From positions 1 through 58,194 of the forward strand of contig NZ_LSRN01000015.1 of the NCBI RefSeq assembly GCF_001885615.1: a stretch of DNA of 58,194 nt. The letters run 5' to 3'. Below, one piece after another: positions 53,319-58,194 of the stretch. Source of the stretch: Alkalibacterium sp. 20. Its GTDB lineage: Bacteria > Bacillota > Bacilli > Lactobacillales > Carnobacteriaceae_A. A program made the translations under genes and the position numbers. The notes beneath the pieces are model-generated. The model was given only the letters and a program-made list of their open reading frames with translations, did not search any database and was not told where the DNA came from. Position 1 is the first letter of the stretch. The number at the start of each line of letters is the position of its first letter.

Positions 53319-54095
53319 TTATTGAACAGTATAGCCGCCATCAAGCACTGATGCCTGACCAGTTATGCCTTTAGCTTCGTCACTTGCTAAGAATAAAGCT
53401 AAGTGCGCAATTTCAGATACATCAAGCAAACGTTTTTGAGGTACTAATGGATAAATAACATCTTCCAGTACACTTTCCAAAGGAACATTGCGAGTTTCAG
53501 CCAAGTCACTCAACTGTCCACGAACAAGTGGTGTGTCAACATAGCCCGGGCAGATAGCATTAACTGTGATACCATATTCAGCCGCTTCTAAAGCTGTTAC
53601 TTTAGTCAAACCGATAAGGCCGTGTTTCGCACTGTTGTAAGCTGATTTTCCAGCAAATCCGATCAACCCGTTGATTGAAGCCATATTCAAGATGCGTCCG
53701 AATTTTTGTTTTTTCATGATTGGCATCGCATGTTTGATTGCCATGAAGGGTGCCGTCAGCATGACTTTGATCATGAATTCAAATTTATCTGTAGGGAAAT
53801 CTTCAATTGGAGAAACGTGTTGTAACCCAGCGTTGTTAAGTAAAACATCTAAACGACCATATTTTTCGATCGTTTGGTCAAAGGCACTTTTGATGTCTTC
53901 TTCTTTCGTTACATCAACTTTGATGCCTATGCAGTCTTTACCCTGATCCTGTAATTCTTTTGTTACTTCATTCAGTTTTTCTTCATTGACGTCAGTGAAG
54001 ACAACTTTGGCACCTTTTTCTAAAAATTCCAAACCGATTGCATGTCCAATTCCGCTTGCTGCACCTGTAATGAGGACAACTTTTCCTTCTACCAT
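53319..54095 (-). CDS. bdhA: 3-hydroxybutyrate dehydrogenase
   Basis: A 258-residue classical SDR. ITGAASGIGHAIGLEFLEKG at 9-28 binds NAD(H), NNAGLQHVSPIEDFP near 87, catalytic Ser in NMASINGLIGFAGKS near 138, YNSAKHGLIGLTK near 152. LQHVSPIEDF and GYVDTPLVRGQL are features of the D-3-hydroxybutyrate dehydrogenase group that fix the carboxylate. It interconverts 3-hydroxybutyrate and acetoacetate. Between CoA-transferase and permease, as in Bacillus yxjF. ATG behind GGAGG. Confidence 0.92.
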   Translation of the reverse strand: MVEGKVVLITGAASGIGHAIGLEFLEKGAKVVFTDVNEEKLNEVTKELQDQGKDCIGIKVDVTKEEDIKSAFDQTIEKYGRLDVLLNNAGLQHVSPIEDFPTDKFEFMIKVMLTAPFMAIKHAMPIMKKQKFGRILNMASINGLIGFAGKSAYNSAKHGLIGLTKVTALEAAEYGITVNAICPGYVDTPLVRGQLSDLAETRNVPLESVLEDVIYPLVPQKRLLDVSEIAHLALFLASDEAKGITGQASVLDGGYTVQ

Positions 54096-54123
54096 GTTTT
54101 ATTCCTCCATTTATATTATTTTT

Positions 54124-54783
54124 TTATACTTCCATTTTTCTTAATTCTTTGTCTACATAAAGTTTTGCACCGGTGGCTTCCTGTACTTCTTCGACAGTAA
54201 ATCCCGGATTGATTTCAGTTAAAAGTAATCCTTCATTCGTTACTTTGATTACACCCATTTCGGTAATGATACTGTCCACTGCCCCAAGAGCTGTGAGCGG
54301 CAAATTACATTCTCCCAAAATCTTATGTCTTCCTTTGGCAGTGTGTTCCATTGCGACAATTACTTTTTTAGCTCCACTAAGCAGATCCATTGCGCCGCCC
54401 ATACCAGGAACCATTTTTCCAGGGATCATGTAGTTGGCGATGTTCCCTTTTTCATCCACTTGTAAAGCACCTAACACAGTTAAATCAACGTGTCCGCCAC
54501 GAATGATTCCAAAAGAAGTAGATGAGTCAAAGAAAGCACCACCCGGTTTAATCGTAACAGGCATGCCACCTGCATTGACGATGTTGGGATCCAGCTCCTC
54601 TTCCGTCGGTGTTAAACCCAATCCGACAAACCCATTTTCAGACTGGAATATGACTTCTATACCCTCTGGGACATAATTCGCTACTTTCGTAGGCAAGCCA
54701 ATACCCAGGTTGACAACCAAGCCGTGTTCCAGTTCTTTTGCTACACGTTTTGCAATAAACTCCTGCATTTCTAATTTATCCAT
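54124..54783 (-). CDS. scoB: 3-oxoacid CoA-transferase subunit B
   Basis: A 219-residue subunit B. Glu49 in FQSENGFVG (SENG motif) is the residue that forms the glutamyl-CoA thioester. [19 protein letters not shown] near 107 and [21 protein letters not shown] near 135 are standard. With ScoA it moves CoA from an acyl-CoA to acetoacetate. The start is the ATG inside the last codons of scoA, with GGAGGTG 7 bases ahead, although the frame stays open upstream. The CoA donor may be acetyl-CoA rather than succinyl-CoA in an organism without a full TCA cycle; that is inference. Confidence 0.93.
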   Translation of the reverse strand: MDKLEMQEFIAKRVAKELEHGLVVNLGIGLPTKVANYVPEGIEVIFQSENGFVGLGLTPTEEELDPNIVNAGGMPVTIKPGGAFFDSSTSFGIIRGGHVDLTVLGALQVDEKGNIANYMIPGKMVPGMGGAMDLLSGAKKVIVAMEHTAKGRHKILGECNLPLTALGAVDSIITEMGVIKVTNEGLLLTEINPGFTVEEVQEATGAKLYVDKELRKMEV

Positions 54784-55438
54784 TGATTGCACCTCCATCC
54801 ACGACATGATTGACAAATACGCCAGGCGTATGCACAAAGTTCGGATCGATTTCACCGTTTTCAACCACTTCATCAGCTTCAACGATCGTCACATTTGCTG
54901 CTGCAGTCATGACATTATTGAAGTTGTTTGTTGATCCTTTGTACACCAGATTCCCGTTTCGGTCAGCTTTGGCTGCGTGAATGAGTGCGAAATCCGCTTT
55001 TAATGGTGTTTCAAGTAAATATTCTTCGCCATCAACGGTAATTCTCTGTTTACCCTCTTCAACTAGTGTTCCCAAGCCCGTCTTTGTTAAAATACCACCC
55101 AGACCGTATCCACCGGCGCGAATGCGTTCGACCAATGTGCCTTGAGGAACGAGTTCGACCTCTGTTTCCCCTTCGTTCATCTGACGGCCTGTTTCTTTAT
55201 TTGTTCCAATATGAGAAGCATATAGTTTTTTCACTAATTTTCTAGAGATCAGTTTGCCTGATCCGGTTGTCACCAAGCCGGTATCTGTGCTGATCAAGAT
55301 GATATCTTTGATTCCTTTTGCGATCAATGCATCCACTAATTTTTCTGGAGCACCGTTGGCCATAAAGCCACCGATCATAAGTGTATCGCCATCTCTGATG
55401 TCTTTGATTGCTTCGTTGATTCCTATTACCTTGTCCAT
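54776..55438 (-). CDS. scoA: 3-oxoacid CoA-transferase subunit A
   Basis: A 220-residue subunit [20 protein letters not shown] near 21-39 is the CoA-transferase A signature, followed by [20 protein letters not shown] near 53 and [20 protein letters not shown] near 103. Length and order match AtoD/CtfA/ScoA. Its stop overlaps the scoB start by 8 bases, so subunits are made in equal amounts. Ten bases separate it from the thiolase gene; AGGAGG ribosome site. Confidence 0.93.
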   Translation of the reverse strand: MDKVIGINEAIKDIRDGDTLMIGGFMANGAPEKLVDALIAKGIKDIILISTDTGLVTTGSGKLISRKLVKKLYASHIGTNKETGRQMNEGETEVELVPQGTLVERIRAGGYGLGGILTKTGLGTLVEEGKQRITVDGEEYLLETPLKADFALIHAAKADRNGNLVYKGSTNNFNNVMTAAANVTIVEADEVVENGEIDPNFVHTPGVFVNHVVDGGAING

Positions 55439-55448
55439 CCTTATCCTC

Positions 55449-56627
55449 CTATCGTTCTACTGTAACGGCAATACCTTGACCGCCGCCAATACATAATGTG
55501 GCAAGACCTTTTTTAGAGTCTCTCTTCAGCATTTCGTGAATCAGTGTCACCAGGATACGCGCACCACTTGCTCCGATCGGATGGCCTAAGGCAATCGCTC
55601 CGCCGTTGACGTTGACGATGTCCGTATCTAAGTTCAAGTCTTTAACGACACTTAGTGACTGAGCCGCAAACGCTTCGTTCGCTTCGATCAAATCTAAATC
55701 TTCAACAGTTAAGTTCGCTTTTTTCAATACTTTTTGAGTAGCAGGAATCGGTCCACATCCCATAATTGTCGGGCTCACACCGGCACTTGCATACGCAGTC
55801 AAAGTCACAAGTGGTTTCATACCTAACTCTTCCGCTTTTTCTTTGCTCATCAAGATCAAAGCTGCTGCTCCATCATTGAGCCCTGAAGCATTTCCGGCTG
55901 TGACAGAACCGTCTTTTTTGAATGCCGGACGCATTTTTTCCAGCTTTTCATAGGTCATCCCAAATTTTGGATATTCATCGGTGTCAACGATGACAGGATC
56001 TCCACGACGCTGCGGCACTTCAACAGGAATGATTTCATCTTTGAATTTACCGGCTTTCATCGCTTCTTCTGCTCTGTTTTGACTGGTTAAAGAAAAGTCA
56101 TCCTGCTCTTTTCGTGTAAACCCGTATTTATCATTGATGTTTTCAGCTGTGATACCCATGTGATAATCGTTAAAGGCATCTATTAAACCGTCCTTAAGCA
56201 TTGTATCGACGACTTTCATGTCCCCCATGCGTTTGCCCCAGCGTGCATCTTTCATGACGTGAGCCGCATTGCTCATGCTTTCGGTTCCGCCTGCAATAAT
56301 GACATCCGCATCGCCAACCATGATCGCTTGAGCTGCAAGAGCGACTGATTTAAGTCCTGACCCGCATAATTTATTTACAGCAAACGATGGCACTTCTTGT
56401 GGGATTCCAGAATAGATGGCAACTTGTCTTGCGACGTTCTGGCCTAACCCGGCACTTAAAACATTTCCGAAGATCAATTCGTCTACCTGGCTCGGATCAA
56501 GTTTCGCTCTCTCCATAACACCTTTTACAACGGCCACTCCTAAATCTACCGCGGAAACATCTTTCAATGCTCCTCCGTGAGATCCAATCGGTGTACGTGC
56601 TGCTTCGACAATGACAACTTCTCTCAT
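55449..56627 (-). CDS. atoB: Acetyl-CoA C-acetyltransferase (thiolase)
   Basis: A 392-residue thiolase. Nucleophile Cys88 in [29 protein letters not shown] near 310, [17 protein letters not shown] near 340, and the second Cys in [11 protein letters not shown] near 375 form the active site; the length is typical of degradative/acetoacetyl-CoA thiolases. Likely direction here is acetoacetyl-CoA plus CoA to two acetyl-CoA, given the downstream CoA-transferase and dehydrogenase. First gene of the operon, AGGAGG ribosome site, strong cre upstream. Confidence 0.94.
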   Translation of the reverse strand: MREVVIVEAARTPIGSHGGALKDVSAVDLGVAVVKGVMERAKLDPSQVDELIFGNVLSAGLGQNVARQVAIYSGIPQEVPSFAVNKLCGSGLKSVALAAQAIMVGDADVIIAGGTESMSNAAHVMKDARWGKRMGDMKVVDTMLKDGLIDAFNDYHMGITAENINDKYGFTRKEQDDFSLTSQNRAEEAMKAGKFKDEIIPVEVPQRRGDPVIVDTDEYPKFGMTYEKLEKMRPAFKKDGSVTAGNASGLNDGAAALILMSKEKAEELGMKPLVTLTAYASAGVSPTIMGCGPIPATQKVLKKANLTVEDLDLIEANEAFAAQSLSVVKDLNLDTDIVNVNGGAIALGHPIGASGARILVTLIHEMLKRDSKKGLATLCIGGGQGIAVTVER

Positions 56628-56701
56628 GTTACGCCTCCTATAATATTTTATAATCTAATTAGCATTTATTAAAATAATTCATGTTATCTATAAACACGTT
56701 T

Positions 56702-56715
56702 GGTAATCGCTTACA
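56702..56715 (-). promoter_or_regulatory. cre (CcpA site) of the 3-hydroxybutyrate operon
   Basis: Minus-strand TGTAAGCGATTACC fits TGWAANCGNTNWCA at all positions but the last. It lies 75 bases upstream of the thiolase gene. A weaker, one-sided match (TGTAAACGGT) is at 56788-56797. Confidence 0.75.
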
Positions 56716-56813
56716 AAACAATCATATAGGCTCTTCAAACAAAAGTCTAACTGTTTATTTTTATAATTAGTATAAGTTTTACTTATATGTAAACGGTTGA
56801 TATTTTAGACAAT

Positions 56814-56848
56814 AAAAGCGCTGGAATCAGGGCCCCAGCACTTTTTTT
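56814..56848 (-). terminator. Terminator of the cupin gene
   Basis: AAAAGCGCTGG/CCAGCACTTTT with a 9-base loop and T-run on the minus strand. Confidence 0.8.
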
Positions 56849-56851
56849 CAG

Positions 56852-57358
56852 TTATACTTGCCAGTGTTCATGTACAGGCCCTTCAAACTTCGTTACGGGA
56901 TCGGTGGCCGGAACCAAGACATCGTAACTTTTTTGCTGAACTTCGTCATAATCGGGTGCCTCTCCGCGTTGCATGTCGGGGTCCATGCCATCAGGGTACG
57001 CCCCCACCACTTTGAAATCATCTGTGGAATCGATCAGTTTATGTGCCGTTCCTGCGGGTAAGAGTACGACATCTCCTTTATTGAAAGGATATTCATCTTT
57101 GCCTGGACCACCCAGTTGTACTGTCCCTCTCCCGGCAATACAACCCAATACTTCGTGGGTGTTCGAGTGGAAATGATGATGATCATGAATACCATTTACC
57201 CACCCATTACTGTAGCCATTGTCACTGAAGAAGGCTTTCACACTTTCAGCAGGATCTGACCGGTCAAACACTTCGTCTAAAGCATGAGGATAATAAAGCA
57301 CCGGCAATGGATGGTTTGGGAAAGGTGGATTCTCTACTATTCTGTACGTTTTTACCAT
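56852..57358 (-). CDS. Cupin-domain protein (YjlB-like)
   Basis: A 168-residue single-domain cupin. Metal motif 1 GIHDHHHFHSNTHEVLGCIAG near 56-76 and motif 2 FNKGDVVLLPAGTAHKL near 93 are complete, with several extra His in the first. NPPFPNHPLPVLYYPHAL near 10-27 is the YjlB-type opening. The reaction is unknown; YjlB-like cupins are stress-related or act on small sugar or polyamine compounds in different predictions. AGGAGT ribosome site, own terminator. Confidence 0.82.
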   Translation of the reverse strand: MVKTYRIVENPPFPNHPLPVLYYPHALDEVFDRSDPAESVKAFFSDNGYSNGWVNGIHDHHHFHSNTHEVLGCIAGRGTVQLGGPGKDEYPFNKGDVVLLPAGTAHKLIDSTDDFKVVGAYPDGMDPDMQRGEAPDYDEVQQKSYDVLVPATDPVTKFEGPVHEHWQV

Positions 57359-57526
57359 TAAAACTCCTCCTTAAAAACTATTATGCTAATAGTTTGTCAC
57401 CGCTCTAATATAACTTCAACTCATAGCCCTTGATTTGAATAATCAAGTGATTTCAATTCATCAATTGACTAAATAAAGCACTTTCAGTATTCTTATAGTA
57501 CAACGTTTTTTAAAAGGAGATTAACC

Positions 57527-58030
57527 ATGGGACTATTTGATATTTTTAAAAGTAAAAAGAGCGATTCCGTTTCAAGAGATTCAAGCAAATCAGAAAGCAG
57601 TGACGAATATGCTGTCAAACACGAATTACAGATCACGGATAAAGATTTAAAGGCAGACGAAGAAACAGTCGACAAGATCGTAGAACAGATGGTAGAAGAA
57701 GACCCCTTCAAAAATTTCTATTCGGGTAAAACGAAGGATGATTTTACACCCCTATTAAAACAAGCTTTTAAGTATGAAACCATCACGACAGTCAATGTCG
57801 ATTTTGTAAACAAAGCAAAAGGAAAGACATTGGTTAAAATCGAGAATATTACTTTAGGGTACCTGCCGGAAGAATTGGCCAAAACGGTTCAGTCTTATCA
57901 AGACAGCTACTTACTCACTGCTTTTGTTTACGTTACCGGCGGTCCATATATGATGTATGACCGCAAACAGGATGCAGTCATTGAAGATGAAGTTCCCTTT
58001 GGATTGAATATTTACGTTCAGTTCACCTGA
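57527..58030 (+). CDS. Hypothetical protein, possible HIRAN-like fold
   Basis: A 167-residue protein. N-terminal MGLFDIFKSKKS looks like a short membrane-associating or leader segment, then a Ser/Lys/Glu-rich linker to about 40, a helical acidic part to about 80, and a beta-rich C-terminus with VKIENITLGYLPEELAKTVQ near 110, which recalls HIRAN-type barrels (GYLPxxLA). I do not recognise the family with certainty. AAAAGGAGA ribosome site and ATG. Next to the cupin gene but on the other strand. Confidence 0.6.
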   Translation: MGLFDIFKSKKSDSVSRDSSKSESSDEYAVKHELQITDKDLKADEETVDKIVEQMVEEDPFKNFYSGKTKDDFTPLLKQAFKYETITTVNVDFVNKAKGKTLVKIENITLGYLPEELAKTVQSYQDSYLLTAFVYVTGGPYMMYDRKQDAVIEDEVPFGLNIYVQFT

Positions 58031-58067
58031 TATTTGACAGAAAAAAAGCACAGGTGTCTACATACTA

Positions 58068-58194
58068 TGAACCCCTACCCAAAAACTAGACACTCAAAAA
58101 AAGAGTGTTTTAGTTTTTGGGTTATTTTTTTACGTTATTTTCGTTATACTTTTATAGAATAGTTTCTAAGTGGAGGTTTCTCAGATGAGCAAAA
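58068..58194 (+). mobile_element. Possible left end of an IS3/IS150-family element
   Basis: TGAACCCCTACCCAAAAACT at 58068 resembles a terminal inverted repeat of IS3-group elements, a hairpin ACCCAAAAACTA/TAGTTTTTGGGT follows, then 50 bases with a promoter-like TATACT, and a gene start. The transposase lies beyond the window, so this is only a suspicion. Confidence 0.35.
58185..58194 (+). CDS. Start of a gene running off the right edge
   Basis: TGGAGG is followed after 8 bases by ATG AGC AAA A. Only MSK is visible. It could be orfA of an IS3-like element. Confidence 0.5.

Overview
The window is low-GC Firmicutes DNA. Gene content points to the Lactobacillales, most likely a Carnobacteriaceae-type lactic acid bacterium: class III fructose-bisphosphatase, DhaS/DhaQ-controlled PTS dihydroxyacetone kinase, AdoCbl-dependent RTPR with an ECF S component, MntABCD/MntR, and Gram-positive ribosome binding sites with frequent GTG/TTG starts. 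The family-level guess is inference. No rRNA, tRNA, CRISPR array or intact prophage was seen.

Layout. 1-2.0 kb: a DUF1002 exported protein and an NAD(P)-binding reductase. 2.1-6.5 kb: a decayed hexuronate/KDG (2-keto-3-deoxygluconate) locus with an intact GntR regulator, the 3' stub of a mannonate-oxidoreductase-type SDR, an intact fbp, a frameshifted KDPG aldolase and an internally deleted KDG kinase. 6.7-9.4 kb: a DUF2207 membrane protein, a small unknown protein and a quinone-reductase-like flavoprotein. 9.7-12.6 kb: a dead second dhaL with a dhaM stub, a butA-like diacetyl/acetoin reductase, a repeat-rich gap and a thioesterase. 12.7-19.8 kb: the glycerol block, with dhaKLM, gldA, the divergent regulators dhaS-dhaQ, and glpK. 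20-31.8 kb: housekeeping genes (upp, pta, ung, HAD phosphatase, thioesterase, NUDIX, a sirtuin, pdxK, YvrJ, LURP-one-like, GNAT, uvrC, aldo/keto reductase). 32-35.3 kb: a B12 module of class II ribonucleotide reductase, ECF S component and a DUF4430 (transcobalamin-like) protein, preceded by two NrdR-box-like sites. 35.4-35.8 kb: a tandem 103-bp repeat with nested inverted repeats. 35.8-43.9 kb: esterase, AAC(3)-like acetyltransferase, 3D-domain wall protein, ppx-ppk and a LacI regulator. 43.9-48.3 kb: Mn transporter mntABCD with divergent mntR. 48.7-51.6 kb: pullulanase and a LysR regulator. 51.9-56.6 kb: a 3-hydroxybutyrate/acetoacetate degradation operon (thiolase, CoA-transferase A and B, 3-hydroxybutyrate dehydrogenase, GntP permease) with a strong cre. 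56.9-58.2 kb: a cupin, an unknown protein and a possible IS3-like element end.

How it works together. Glycerol is either phosphorylated by GlpK or oxidised by GldA to dihydroxyacetone, which DhaKLM phosphorylates at PTS expense. DhaS and DhaQ sense dihydroxyacetone, and a DhaS-like operator plus a cre lie in the gldA/dhaS promoter region. The 3-hydroxybutyrate operon would deliver acetyl-CoA, which Pta could convert to acetyl-phosphate. The RTPR needs cobalamin, which its two downstream genes probably help import. The most interesting items are the RTPR/ECF/DUF4430 module, the sirtuin lacking its zinc cysteines, the ketone-body operon in a probable lactic acid bacterium, the eroded hexuronate locus around an intact fbp, the DhaS operator, and the structured intergenic repeats.
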